From contig NZ_QNUG01000026.1 in NCBI RefSeq assembly GCF_003385395.1, positions 1 through 52,083 on the forward strand: a DNA stretch of 52,083 bases. The letters run 5' to 3'. The position numbers and the translations under genes are program-made. This DNA is from Epilithonimonas hispanica (GTDB lineage: Bacteria > Bacteroidota > Bacteroidia > Flavobacteriales > Weeksellaceae). Position 1 is the first letter of the stretch; the number at the start of each line of letters is the position of its first letter. The notes beneath the pieces are model-generated. The model had not been told where the DNA came from, ran no database searches, and worked only from the letters and a program-made list of their open reading frames with translations. Shown in pieces: positions 8,034-17,526 of the stretch.

Positions 8034-9047
8034 TTAGTAAATTTTATTGCGTTCAATTCGTTCTTTGGCTTCTATTAGTAGTTGATGTATTTTTGCTTCC
8101 AGCTCAGCTTTTGATGGCAATGTTGTCCAATATTCGGCTACCATAATTCCGTCTTTGTGCATTTCTAATAATTCCACTTGTTCTTTGTTACTTTCCGCAC
8201 ATAAGATTAAGCCAATAGGTTCGTTTTCGCCTTCTTGCTTTTCATATTTGCTGAGCCATTTTAGATAAAGTTCCATTTGACCTTTGTGAGACGCTTCAAA
8301 TTTTCCTAGTTTTAATTCAATAGCAACCAATCGCTTTAATTTTCTATTGTAAAATAGAAGATCTAAGTAAAAATCGTCGCCATCGATAATCATTCGTTTT
8401 TGGCGCTCCATAAAGGCAAAACCTTTACCTAATTCCAAAATAAAACTTTCCAGTTCCTGTAGAATAGCACGCTCTAAATCATTCTCTAAATAAGTGTTTT
8501 TCAAATTTAGAAAATCTAATAGGTAAGGATCTTTGAAGGAATTTTGTAAATCTGATGGAAATTGTGATAGTTGTGTATCGGCAATTTCTCGTCGTTCAAA
8601 AGCTTTTCGACTTATTTGGTTGCGGAGTTCGCGTTTTCCCCACTGCTCTTCGATTGATTTTTGAGCATAAAAAAGTTTCGATTCTTTAGATTTTAAGGGT
8701 AATAACTCTATAAAATGAGACCAACTCAATTGTGTAGCCAGTGGCGACACAATTGATAAATCAGAAAAATCATTTGAAAATTGCATCATTCGTCTTACAT
8801 TTCTTTCTGTAAAACTTCGTCCATATTTATCTTCTAATTGAGCAGCTACGGTAGAAACAATTGCTTTTGCATATTCTGCACGTTGGTTATTGAGTATTTC
8901 TTCATTAATTCGTTTTCCAACTTGCCAAAACAATAAAGTTAGCGCACTATTGGCAACAGTGGAGACTTGCTTTTTACTTTGCTCAATTAAAGCGGAAAGC
9001 TCATTAAATAAGTTTTCATTATCCTGTTTTTCTAAAAATTTATTCAT
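8034..9047 (-). CDS. YhcG/DUF1016-type PD-(D/E)xK nuclease-domain protein
   Basis: This 337-residue protein has the helical DUF1016 N-terminal part (NSALTLLFWQVGKRI, YGRSFTERNVRRMMQF, LSWSHFIELL) and a C-terminal PD-(D/E)xK fold with DLLFYNRKLKRLVAIELK at about 226-243. The DNA-recognition helices plus nuclease fold match YhcG-family proteins, which are often encoded inside type I restriction loci. It overlaps hsdM by 8 bases, which implies translational coupling in the hsd operon. Its job in the complex is unknown; candidates are a helper nuclease or an anti-mobile-element nuclease acting with the methylase. Confidence 0.85.
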   Translation of the reverse strand: MNKFLEKQDNENLFNELSALIEQSKKQVSTVANSALTLLFWQVGKRINEEILNNQRAEYAKAIVSTVAAQLEDKYGRSFTERNVRRMMQFSNDFSDLSIVSPLATQLSWSHFIELLPLKSKESKLFYAQKSIEEQWGKRELRNQISRKAFERREIADTQLSQFPSDLQNSFKDPYLLDFLNLKNTYLENDLERAILQELESFILELGKGFAFMERQKRMIIDGDDFYLDLLFYNRKLKRLVAIELKLGKFEASHKGQMELYLKWLSKYEKQEGENEPIGLILCAESNKEQVELLEMHKDGIMVAEYWTTLPSKAELEAKIHQLLIEAKERIERNKIY

Positions 9048-10656
9048 ACTTCAATCCTTTTAATTGCTTCTGAATTTCTAGATTTAAAGCATTTCCCTCT
9101 GCAAAAAGAGATTGTAAGTTTGTTTCAAAATCATTCATCTTTTCTGCAAATTCTTCTGCGGTAATATCGAGATATTCAATTTTCACTTCAAAATATTGTC
9201 CTGCAGAAAAAGAATAATTTTTTGCTGCAATATCTTCCTTGCTTACGACAACAGATAAATCTTCAACCGCTTCTTTATTGTTAAAGGTTTCAATGATTTT
9301 AGCTTCCTCTTCTGGCTTTAAAACAGTGCGTTGGTTTTTACCTTCTTTTACGGTTTCTCCTAATTTAGAAGCATCCATCAATACAATGTGCTGATTGTCT
9401 GCCTTTTTATCCAACAATATAACAGAAACATTGGTTCCGGTACTTGCAAAAATATTGCTCGGCATACTCACCACGCCACGAAGCCATCCGTTTTCTATCA
9501 AACGTTCCCTAATCTTTTTCTCTATACCACTTTGTGCAGTAATAAAACCTGTTGGAACTACAATTGCAGCTTTCCCACTATCACTTAAACTGTGCATAAT
9601 ATGTTGTATGAACAATAGGTAAATTGCCATCGATTCCTTTTTGCTTTTTGGAATATTGGGAATTCCGGCAAAGAATCTTTTTTTGAAAGCATCCTTATCC
9701 AAATCTGCGTGAAAATCAGAAAAATCCAATTTAAATGGTGGATTTGAAACAATGTATTCAAATTTTGTATCTAAATAAGAAGGCAATGCAATAGTGTTGG
9801 TCTTGATGATATTCGGAATAGAATGTGTCAGGTTATTCAACACCAAATTCAAACGCAACATATTACTCGACTTTTGCGAAATGTCTTCGGAATAAATGGT
9901 ACAGTTTTCTTCGCCAATTTCGTGTGCTAAACTCATAAGTAAAGTTCCCGATCCAGCACTTGGATCATAACATTTCACACCTTTTACTGGTTCTGGAACT
10001 AAGATCTGCGCCATTATACGAGCAACTGAATGTGGCGTATAATATTCGGCATATTTTCCTCCAGAATCGGTATTGTAATCTTTAATTAAATATTCAAAAA
10101 TTGTAGCAAAGAAATCGTATTTCTGCTCAAACATTTCTTCGAAAGAAAACTCAAATAATTTATTGATTAATGCTTTTGCAAAAGCATCACGTTGAGAAGA
10201 ATCCGAAATAAACTGCGTAAGTTCATCAAATAAAGTATCTTTTGCTCCTGTGAAAGATTTTACCGAAAAAACATCGGCATTTTCAATCGAAACCTGGCGT
10301 AAGGTATCATCAAATAATTTAGCAAAATCACTATCATTTTGTTTTACAAACAGATGAGAAATTAAATGCTCTGGTTGTAATCTTGGAATATTTGGATCTA
10401 AAGCATCGATTAAATCTGAATAATCATCTTCAGAAAGTGATTTCAAGGCAATAGAAAAATTCTCGGCTTCTGCCAATTTCGGCATTTCTTTTTTAACTGC
10501 GTAACGAAATTTATCGTTTAAAAATTTATAAAGAAATACCTGCGTTATGATTTTAAATTCGTTTCCATCATTTCCTAAACCATAGTTGGCACAAACACTT
10601 TTCAGGTTGTCAATCAACGATTTGGTCTTGGTCATAAAATTAATGTCCTGCGTCAT
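9040..10656 (-). CDS. hsdM: Type I restriction-modification methyltransferase subunit
   Basis: A 538-residue N6-adenine methyltransferase. The AdoMet-binding motif I is CYDPSAGSGTLLMSLA (about 228) and the catalytic NPPF is in YIVSNPPFKLDF (about 305). The N-terminal helical HsdM domain (LIDNLKSVCANYGLG, VFLYKFLNDKFRYAV) and C-terminal helices (about 480-538) are present, and length is normal for the family. It methylates the site chosen by HsdS, protecting host DNA from HsdR. It begins 6 bases after hsdR and overlaps the yhcG-like gene. Confidence 0.93.
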   Translation of the reverse strand: MTQDINFMTKTKSLIDNLKSVCANYGLGNDGNEFKIITQVFLYKFLNDKFRYAVKKEMPKLAEAENFSIALKSLSEDDYSDLIDALDPNIPRLQPEHLISHLFVKQNDSDFAKLFDDTLRQVSIENADVFSVKSFTGAKDTLFDELTQFISDSSQRDAFAKALINKLFEFSFEEMFEQKYDFFATIFEYLIKDYNTDSGGKYAEYYTPHSVARIMAQILVPEPVKGVKCYDPSAGSGTLLMSLAHEIGEENCTIYSEDISQKSSNMLRLNLVLNNLTHSIPNIIKTNTIALPSYLDTKFEYIVSNPPFKLDFSDFHADLDKDAFKKRFFAGIPNIPKSKKESMAIYLLFIQHIMHSLSDSGKAAIVVPTGFITAQSGIEKKIRERLIENGWLRGVVSMPSNIFASTGTNVSVILLDKKADNQHIVLMDASKLGETVKEGKNQRTVLKPEEEAKIIETFNNKEAVEDLSVVVSKEDIAAKNYSFSAGQYFEVKIEYLDITAEEFAEKMNDFETNLQSLFAEGNALNLEIQKQLKGLKYE

Positions 10657-10662
10657 TTTTAT

Positions 10663-13600
10663 TTATCTGTATTGAAATTGTTGCAAATATTCATTTGCTA
10701 TTAAATTACTAATGTTGTTTTTCATTGTTTGGTCCATCTCGATCTGCTCTTTTTTCTTAAATTCCTGTACAACCAATTGCAACAGATACCGTTTGAAAAA
10801 AGCTTCGTTCTTTATCAAATCTTCTTGTCCTTCAAGTTTGTCATCAACCTGTTGCTTCACTTGCATCAATGCTTTATGCAACTGCATTTCTTTGGTATTA
10901 AGATTTCCTTTTTCGCTTAATCTTTTATGGATTCGAGAGTATTTTTCGTCGTTTTCGTATTTGGCTTTTAGTAAAGCATTTTTACGATTAAGCTCTTTCG
11001 CCTGATCGTATAATTTTTGTAGAAGATGCATATTTTCAACCATATCGGTTTGATTGATTTCGCTTAGGTTTTTCTTTTTAAAAATCCTTTCCAACTCTTC
11101 TCTAAGACTAATAAACTGAGGATCAAATTGATCGAAATTATTTTGAAGAGACTCTCTTGCTTTGCGTAGAATATTTTTAAATTCATCAGCTAAGACTAAT
11201 TCACTCTCATCTACTTTGATAAATTGAAAAATAATATCTTCAAGTGCTGTATTAAGCAAATTTTTAGAAGCTTCTTCGTTGCCAATACTTTCTACAAAAT
11301 TTAGATTATCCAATCTACCTTGAGCCTCTATTAATAATCGATTCCAAATTTCAAAATCTGCAATTCCATCCAAAGCTTCATAACCATTTACGGCAATGAT
11401 ATTTTTTAATTCTTTTGCAGTTCTTAAAGCTTTAATTAATTGTGTAAGCTTACTCTTATCAGTTATTTGCGCAATTTGTTGAGAGAAAAGCTCTCTATTT
11501 TGCGTATCATAATGAAATAACGTTTCTTTTATTTCTTTTATTTCTTGCTTGATTTCTTCTTCTGTTTTGAATAAGTAAGAATACATCTCCATTTCATCAC
11601 CAAGTTGATCTTGCAATTCATCAAAATACAATTTATTGGTGCGATCAAATGCTTTAGAAATATCGGCAAAATCAACAACGTAACCATATTGGTATTTCTT
11701 ATAAGGGCGGTTTACTCTTGTGAGCGTTTGCAACAAGTTGTGATCTTGAATTACACGAGCCAAATATAATTTTTTCAAACGTTTCGCATCAAATCCAGTC
11801 AACAACATATTGTAAACAAAGAGAATATCCACTTTTGCTTTTTTGTAAGCATTGATTAATTCCTTCCGAACAGATTTATCATTTTCATCGTGAAGAATTA
11901 AAGCAGAAGTCAATTGAACCTCTTCATTTAATCCATATTTTGTTTTCGGTTCAGCAACCATTAATAGACTTGCATCCGTTTCTTGCTCACCATATTTCTC
12001 CTGAAACAAACGGAACAATTCTTTTGCTTGATCTGCAGAATCGCAAACCACCAATCCACCCAAAGAAGTGTCTTGTAAATCCCTTCTAAATTTGATTAAA
12101 TCTTTGGTAATATAATCTAACAAAGGCTCAGCAAACTTAGGATGTGCATAAATATTTCGGGTAGTGATATCACCTTGTAATACTTTAATTTGATCCATCA
12201 CCTCTTTCATTTCCATCTTGAAGTTACCCTCAATCTGTTCACGAATTAGACGCAAAGTATATCCATCTGCAATGGACATATTGTAATAATATTTATGAAA
12301 ATAATTACCAAAAAGCATTTTAGAATCATACTCTTTCGCAACTTCTTTCAAAAGTGGAGTTCCTGTCAGAGCAATGATAACGGCTTTTCTATCGGAATTT
12401 ATCAGATTTGCTAAATAATTTCCTTTTGGATTGTAGCTGCGGTGTGCTTCATCTAGAAAATAAACACGCTGCACATTGATATCATATTCGACATTCAATA
12501 AAGCCGTTGCATCTTCCGAAAATTTTTGAATATTGACAACAGTAATTTCTGGAACTCCGCTGTCATTATGCAACGCTCCGATTACTTGCAAATCCTTGAT
12601 GAAATCCTGTTTAGAATTTACAGAATTTACTTTTAGTCCACGATTATTAAATTCACTTGAAGCTTGAATTAATAAATCTAAGCGATCAACGATAAAATAG
12701 AACTTTGGTATGATTCCTTTCTGGGCATAGAAATCGGTGAGATGTTTTACATTATAATATGCTAAAGCTGTTTTTCCAGACCCTTGTGTGTGCCAAATGA
12801 TCCCTTTATTTTGTCCAGCTTCCAATTTTGTTGCTATAGCTTGCGTTGCAAATATTTGCGGATAACGCATGATATGTTTCTGATAAAAAATTTTCCCTAA
12901 GTTTTCTTCTTCAACATAAGTAATTGAATATCGTAAAATAAATTGCAAACGTTCTTTACTAAACAAAGAACTTAAAATTCGGTTGGTCGGTGTATTATCT
13001 TGTTTGTTGGTAATGTATTCTGGACTGTTCTTAATGACAACCAAATTATTATCTTTCAGCAAATCATTCTCAGTTTTTTCGTCAACAACTCTTAGAATTT
13101 GTTTTACAGGATAGTCTAAATCCTCTCGAAAATAATTAAAGTTAACTTGTTCATAGGATGGTGTTGCATAAAATGCTCCAAAAATTGGCTCTACAATTCC
13201 ATCTTCATATTCCATATTATTGGAAAAAACCAATAGTTGAGAAATATTTACAAAACGACGAAATTGCTTATTTTTGAAACGAGTATTGATTCGGTTTCGT
13301 TCGGTAATGACACCTTCTTTATTGTGTGGTTTTTTAACTTCTATAAACGCTAACGGCAAACCATTTATCAGAACTGTAATATCTGGTCGGAATTCTTCAT
13401 CGCCTGCCTTACAAGTTAATTCTGTGGTAATATGAAAACTATTATTGTCAAAGTTTTCAAAATCTATCAATTTAACCCCCGAAGTAGCCACTAATCTTTC
13501 ATAAAACTTCTTTCCTAAATCTTCATAATCCAATTCAAGATTTATATCGTCCAAAATACGTTTTGCACCCACTTCTGTTATCTCATTAATTTTTGAAATC

Positions 13601-13737
13601 TGAGAGACGAAAATATTGGAGAAAATATTATTTTCTTCAATTCTATTTTGTTGGTTTAATGGAATATATTGATAACCTAAGCGCATCAAATGCAACAATG
13701 CAGGTATTTTCACTCTGGAATCTTCGTTGAATTTCAT
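10663..13737 (-). CDS. hsdR: Type I restriction endonuclease motor/nuclease subunit
   Basis: This 1024-residue protein has the HsdR order of domains. A PD-(D/E)xK nuclease is seen as RPDITVLINGLPLAFIEVKK (about 119-138). It is followed by an SF2 translocase with Walker A HTQGSGKTALA (about 317), DEAHRSY (about 427), ALTGTPL (about 455) and a second RecA lobe with LLTGFDA and TRVNRPYK. A long helical C-terminal region follows. It pumps DNA through the complex and cuts when blocked. It is the first gene of the operon R-M-yhcG-S. About 245 bases without a gene lie upstream; a weak TATATTTA box at 13766-13773 on the minus strand could be its promoter. Confidence 0.95.
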   Translation of the reverse strand: MKFNEDSRVKIPALLHLMRLGYQYIPLNQQNRIEENNIFSNIFVSQISKINEITEVGAKRILDDINLELDYEDLGKKFYERLVATSGVKLIDFENFDNNSFHITTELTCKAGDEEFRPDITVLINGLPLAFIEVKKPHNKEGVITERNRINTRFKNKQFRRFVNISQLLVFSNNMEYEDGIVEPIFGAFYATPSYEQVNFNYFREDLDYPVKQILRVVDEKTENDLLKDNNLVVIKNSPEYITNKQDNTPTNRILSSLFSKERLQFILRYSITYVEEENLGKIFYQKHIMRYPQIFATQAIATKLEAGQNKGIIWHTQGSGKTALAYYNVKHLTDFYAQKGIIPKFYFIVDRLDLLIQASSEFNNRGLKVNSVNSKQDFIKDLQVIGALHNDSGVPEITVVNIQKFSEDATALLNVEYDINVQRVYFLDEAHRSYNPKGNYLANLINSDRKAVIIALTGTPLLKEVAKEYDSKMLFGNYFHKYYYNMSIADGYTLRLIREQIEGNFKMEMKEVMDQIKVLQGDITTRNIYAHPKFAEPLLDYITKDLIKFRRDLQDTSLGGLVVCDSADQAKELFRLFQEKYGEQETDASLLMVAEPKTKYGLNEEVQLTSALILHDENDKSVRKELINAYKKAKVDILFVYNMLLTGFDAKRLKKLYLARVIQDHNLLQTLTRVNRPYKKYQYGYVVDFADISKAFDRTNKLYFDELQDQLGDEMEMYSYLFKTEEEIKQEIKEIKETLFHYDTQNRELFSQQIAQITDKSKLTQLIKALRTAKELKNIIAVNGYEALDGIADFEIWNRLLIEAQGRLDNLNFVESIGNEEASKNLLNTALEDIIFQFIKVDESELVLADEFKNILRKARESLQNNFDQFDPQFISLREELERIFKKKNLSEINQTDMVENMHLLQKLYDQAKELNRKNALLKAKYENDEKYSRIHKRLSEKGNLNTKEMQLHKALMQVKQQVDDKLEGQEDLIKNEAFFKRYLLQLVVQEFKKKEQIEMDQTMKNNISNLIANEYLQQFQYR

Positions 13738-13983
13738 TATTAGGTTTTATAGTTTTAAACCGTTAAATATACCAAAAGAAACTTAGATAAAATGACAATC
13801 AACTTCTCATTCAAAAATTTATCTTTATTTCAGGTACTATTACTATATACCCAGTTCTTTTTCCGCATCAAACCAACTTTGATAATATAAAATATAACTT
13901 TGCACAAGCTTATCTTTAATATTTAATTGACATCCTACTTAATTTTTTAATTAATAATATAAAACCTCAATTTCTCAAAAATG

Positions 13984-15597
13984 CTATTCTATTTTATCGA
14001 TAAATCCTTCTTTTTTGACCAATTCTTCAAGCTCATTCATCAGCTTTTCCACAAGAACTTTCATTTGATCTATTACTTCCTTATCAAGGCAGGTAAACTT
14101 ATGGCGCAGAATTTTATGGTATTCCAAAGTGGGAATAAGTTTGTGCAGGAATCCATCATATAAATGTTGATAATGTATCAGATCCGGATTGCCATATAAA
14201 CATAGTTGCCACAATGATTGAAAGGACAAATAATTGGGCATATAGCATAGCTTCACAAAAATGTAGGTTCTGCAAAACGAAAGAAAGAATAAAGCGAAAA
14301 GATATGGTATTCCCTGATGGTTTTCGTTTTCATTCCCAACCATACTCAAAAACTGCAAGGCATTGCCCTTTGCTGATTTGTAATAACAGTCTAGGTCTTG
14401 ATGCAAATGATGGGGAAACTCCCAATGAGGCTTGGGATGATAAGGATTTGAGGCGTAAACCTTGTTTTTACCCTGTATAATGTTCGCAAAGAAATTTTGA
14501 TACTTGTATAAGTGTTGCTGAATCCAATTGCGGTCGTGGCTGATAAGCACAAAGTCATATTGTTTCCCAGCTTTACTTTTAAGATAATATTGTTTCTCTT
14601 TCAGTTTTTCATTGCTCACGTTATGAGCAATTATAAGCAGATAATAGGTGATATTGTTTCCATAGATGGCTTTATGAAACAGATAGATCTCTTCTGTATT
14701 TTCCAACTTTATAATGATTTTGACTGCTTTATCAACAATTTTATCATTGTGATCCGCCAAAACATCAGGTGTTTCATTAGGTATTATAATGTCACGAGGT
14801 GATTTTTTGATCTGTTTTTTTAATTGGTCTAAGCGTTGTTCTATCATACTGCAAAGACCTTCTTCTGCAATACCGATGGCTTCAAAGAATTCGTTGTCAT
14901 ACATAAGTTCATCCTCACGAGCTGATCTTCTTGCTTTGTCAAATAAACTGATCAGATAATACTCCTTGGCATTTTGTTTTAAAAAATATTTTTGGATCTC
15001 AGGAGCGTAGGGTATTAAACGATAAATGCGCTCGTGCAGGTTTTTTGTATCAAAGGAAGATCCTGTATATAGGTTTTCCAGAAATTCCAAGTCATACCTG
15101 ATCACCTTTTCATAGCTGAGAAAAACACTGACGAATGAACCTGCATTAATAAATTCACGGGTTTGAGACAGCAGTAAATTGCAATCGTGATAAAATCTTT
15201 CCTTGTAATTTTCAAACTTTTTATTAAACTTTTTCCAATTTCTGTCAATCAAAAGATGATTTCCATAATGCTCATTTTGATAGATCAAGGCAGATGGCTT
15301 GCAGTATAATTCAACAAAAGGATGTCCTGAATCAAACTTGTGATGGAGTTGAGTATTGTAAAATAAATGGATGTGTACTTTATGCTCAGCGTAGGCATTT
15401 CTAATCCATAGTTTTTGTTTTAGCTTATCAATATCCGTCTTGTGTTCTAAATGTATAATTAAATGGGAATCCTGAGAATATATACTTTTATTATAAAAGA
15501 TCTGAATGACAATGTAATCTTGGTTAAGCTGTTTGATAGAATCTTCTAAAAATTCGTTTTCGAGTTTTGAGAATAAAAATTGTTCTGAAGTTTTCAT
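13984..15597 (-). CDS. Tandem nucleotidyltransferase/HEPN-like protein
   Basis: About 537 residues that look like two copies of one plan. Each half has a beta-rich block (YIVIQIFYNKSIYSQDSHLI in the first, EEIYLFHKAIYGNNITYYLL in the second) followed by a helical HEPN-like block (FYHDCNLLLSQTREFINAG, and LDCYYKSAKGNALQFLS with FFLSFCRTYIFVKL). I recognise it as a protein common in Bacteroidetes mobile elements, usually left as hypothetical. HEPN folds often act as RNases paired with nucleotidyltransferases in toxin-antitoxin and defence loci. I put the start at the ATG at 15597 (MKTSEQFLF), 1 base after the upstream gene's stop. The longer frame to 15663 would overlap that gene and begin with unrelated residues. 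Confidence 0.65.
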   Translation of the reverse strand: MKTSEQFLFSKLENEFLEDSIKQLNQDYIVIQIFYNKSIYSQDSHLIIHLEHKTDIDKLKQKLWIRNAYAEHKVHIHLFYNTQLHHKFDSGHPFVELYCKPSALIYQNEHYGNHLLIDRNWKKFNKKFENYKERFYHDCNLLLSQTREFINAGSFVSVFLSYEKVIRYDLEFLENLYTGSSFDTKNLHERIYRLIPYAPEIQKYFLKQNAKEYYLISLFDKARRSAREDELMYDNEFFEAIGIAEEGLCSMIEQRLDQLKKQIKKSPRDIIIPNETPDVLADHNDKIVDKAVKIIIKLENTEEIYLFHKAIYGNNITYYLLIIAHNVSNEKLKEKQYYLKSKAGKQYDFVLISHDRNWIQQHLYKYQNFFANIIQGKNKVYASNPYHPKPHWEFPHHLHQDLDCYYKSAKGNALQFLSMVGNENENHQGIPYLFALFFLSFCRTYIFVKLCYMPNYLSFQSLWQLCLYGNPDLIHYQHLYDGFLHKLIPTLEYHKILRHKFTCLDKEVIDQMKVLVEKLMNELEELVKKEGFIDKIE

Positions 15598-15598
15598 A

Positions 15599-16243
15599 TT
15601 AGTTAATTTTTGGGTTGTGATTTTCGATATTAAAGTAGAAGTAAATAGCCTCAAGAAACACACGGATTAAGGAGAACCACATCATTAAATCAATATGCTC
15701 TTGCAATTCTTTATCTTTCTCAAGTTTCAGAATATCATCGATAGTAAAATCTGGATTTCCAATCTTCTCAAGGAATTTTTGGTAGTATTCTTCGCCAATA
15801 ACAGAAAGAATACTTAGAAAAAGCTCTTTTAAATAATCATCCAAGGGGATCGAATTAATGATATAGCTTTCTGCTTGGTAGGAATTACTATTTTCAGTTT
15901 CTTTCAAAGGAAGGATATTGCCAAATTCATCTATAAAATCAGTAAAGCTTGACACCAAAAATTGCAGGCAGGTTAGTATTCCAGCAATCTTTAAGCTATG
16001 TGGATCAATATTTGGAATTTCAACGTTTCCTGAAAACATTTCTTTGATACTATACTTTTGTATCAATCTAGGATATTGGTCAAAGAGTACATTTATATCT
16101 TCACTTCCTAATTTATCCATAAGTAGATAAATGCCTTTATTAAGTTCATCTATCTGCCTCTTGTCTGACAACAATTTAAAAGTGACATCAACCTTTTCCA
16201 TCGAGTTTATGATGTTTCCGTTCGTTTTTCCTTTATTTCTCAT
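15599..16243 (-). CDS. Uncharacterised helical protein upstream of the HEPN-like gene
   Basis: A 214-residue acidic, mostly helical protein of no family I recognise. An alternative ATG (MEKVDVTFKLLSD) is at about residue 15. Two hydrophobic helices (LKIAGILTCLQFLVSSF at about 85-101 and MMWFSLIRVFLEAIYFYF near the C-terminus) could be buried helices rather than membrane spans. Its stop is 1 base from the start of the HEPN-like gene, so the two are translationally close and probably functional partners. Confidence 0.55.
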   Translation of the reverse strand: MRNKGKTNGNIINSMEKVDVTFKLLSDKRQIDELNKGIYLLMDKLGSEDINVLFDQYPRLIQKYSIKEMFSGNVEIPNIDPHSLKIAGILTCLQFLVSSFTDFIDEFGNILPLKETENSNSYQAESYIINSIPLDDYLKELFLSILSVIGEEYYQKFLEKIGNPDFTIDDILKLEKDKELQEHIDLMMWFSLIRVFLEAIYFYFNIENHNPKIN

Positions 16244-16309
16244 ATTAAAATCTTATTGAAATAAAGTTGCTCAGTAATTGTCAGGTATCTAATTCTTTCA
16301 AAGGATAAA

Positions 16310-16774
16310 TTATTCTGAGGACGTGGGTTTTTTATCTTTTATTTTCTTTAAGCCTCTTTCACGAATGATTTGCGCTGAATCAAGCATTTTATTAAGATGG
16401 ATGAAAAGAGTAACGATATTTGCTTCGGGTTCATCAGAATATGCACCTAATGAAAAGTAAACAATCTGCGTATTGAAATACTCGAATTCCTGCAAAGTAA
16501 ATTCTTTGAAAGCTTTCTCAAAAACAAGAAATGGATTTCTGTATTCTTCATCCGAAAGCGAACCTTGAAGTAATCTGGATGGAAACTTTGGGGGACGTTT
16601 CACTTTCCATCTTTTTGCTTTGAATTGTAGTACATAACTTGCTCTTATGAATGAGCGCATACAGAGGTAATGGTGGAATATTAGAGACGGGTCTTCTTTC
16701 ATCAATACTTCGCATTTCGTTGAATAGTTTATCACATCATTTAGTCTTTCTCTTACAGCGGACAGAAAATCCAT
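16310..16774 (-). CDS. Uncharacterised 154-residue protein in the HEPN-like cluster
   Basis: The family is not recognised. The protein is mainly helical with a basic middle (QFKAKRWKVKRPPKFP) and a Lys-rich tail. It lies 66 bases upstream of the 15599-16243 gene on the same strand and is divergent from the XRE regulator at 17043. The 268-base divergent gap holds no other gene, apart from a 16-codon frame on the minus strand that I do not regard as real. Confidence 0.55.
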   Translation of the reverse strand: MDFLSAVRERLNDVINYSTKCEVLMKEDPSLIFHHYLCMRSFIRASYVLQFKAKRWKVKRPPKFPSRLLQGSLSDEEYRNPFLVFEKAFKEFTLQEFEYFNTQIVYFSLGAYSDEPEANIVTLFIHLNKMLDSAQIIRERGLKKIKDKKPTSSE

Positions 16775-17042
16775 TTGAAAAAATACATCTATCAGTGTCA
16801 GACAAGAATGCTTTTAATGGCTGTCCCAGAACTCAGCTTCAAAATCTATTTTTTTCTTTTTCATAATATTTAAAATTTTATCTTGATACGAATTACCGTT
16901 ATCACAAGTGGATAATCAATACAGAAATTGGATATTATATCTACTGAAATGGATATTTTACAGGATAATTTTTTAACTTTACAATTCAGACAATTTAATA
17001 GAAATGGCTTTATCTTTAAGCCTTTAAAATTTGATAACCGCT

Positions 17043-17447
17043 ATGGAACAGAAAATACATCAAGGTAGAAATGTAAAACGCTTTAGAGAAATGCTTGGGA
17101 TAAAGCAGGAAGCATTAGCTTTTGACTTAGGTGATGATTGGAACCAAAAGAAAATTTCTTTGCTTGAACAAAAAGAAGAAATAGATGAAAATTTGCTCAA
17201 GGCAATATCTCAGGCTTTGAAGATTCCTGTTGAAGCTTTCCAAAATTTTGATGAAGAGCAGGCAATCAATATTATTTCAAATACATTTGATAATTGTCAA
17301 CAACCAGCATCTGTATTTTACAATTCTACAGTAAATCAAATCGACCAATTTGTGAAGCTTCACGAAGAAAAGATTGCTTTATACGAAAGGATGCTGAAAG
17401 AAAAAGATGAAATGATGGATAGGCTTGAAAAGCTTATCAATAAATAA
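17043..17447 (+). CDS. XRE-family HTH regulator with C-terminal coiled coil
   Basis: An N-terminal helix-turn-helix (RNVKRFREMLGIKQEALAFD, then ISLLEQKEEIDENLLKAIS) is followed by a linker and a heptad-rich helix (FVKLHEEKIALYERMLKEKD). The length of 134 residues fits a dimeric regulator. I use the ATG at 17043; a frame to 17031 needs TTG. It faces away from the minus-strand HEPN-like cluster and toward the retron, with a strong terminator right after it. Regulation of the neighbouring cluster is inferred from position. Confidence 0.8.
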   Translation: MEQKIHQGRNVKRFREMLGIKQEALAFDLGDDWNQKKISLLEQKEEIDENLLKAISQALKIPVEAFQNFDEEQAINIISNTFDNCQQPASVFYNSTVNQIDQFVKLHEEKIALYERMLKEKDEMMDRLEKLINK

Positions 17448-17483
17448 AATATAAGTAATTCGGGATAATTACTTTTTCATGGG

Positions 17484-17514
17484 AAAGGCTCAACTTAGGT
17501 TGAGCCTTTTTTTT
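17484..17514 (+). terminator. Intrinsic terminator after the XRE gene
   Basis: AAGGCTCAAC and GTTGAGCCTT form a stem with a short loop, followed by eight Ts. It sits between the convergent XRE gene and retron RT gene. Confidence 0.85.
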
Positions 17515-17526
17515 AGAAGGACTTTT

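Noticed and set aside
15598-15663. Extended start of the HEPN-like gene at 15663
   Set aside because: It would overlap the upstream gene by about 65 bases; the ATG at 15597 follows that gene's stop directly.
16814-16864. Tiny minus-strand frame MKKKKIDFEAEFWDSH in the gap before the XRE gene
   Set aside because: Only 16 codons; it may be the remnant of a gene start but nothing supports expression.
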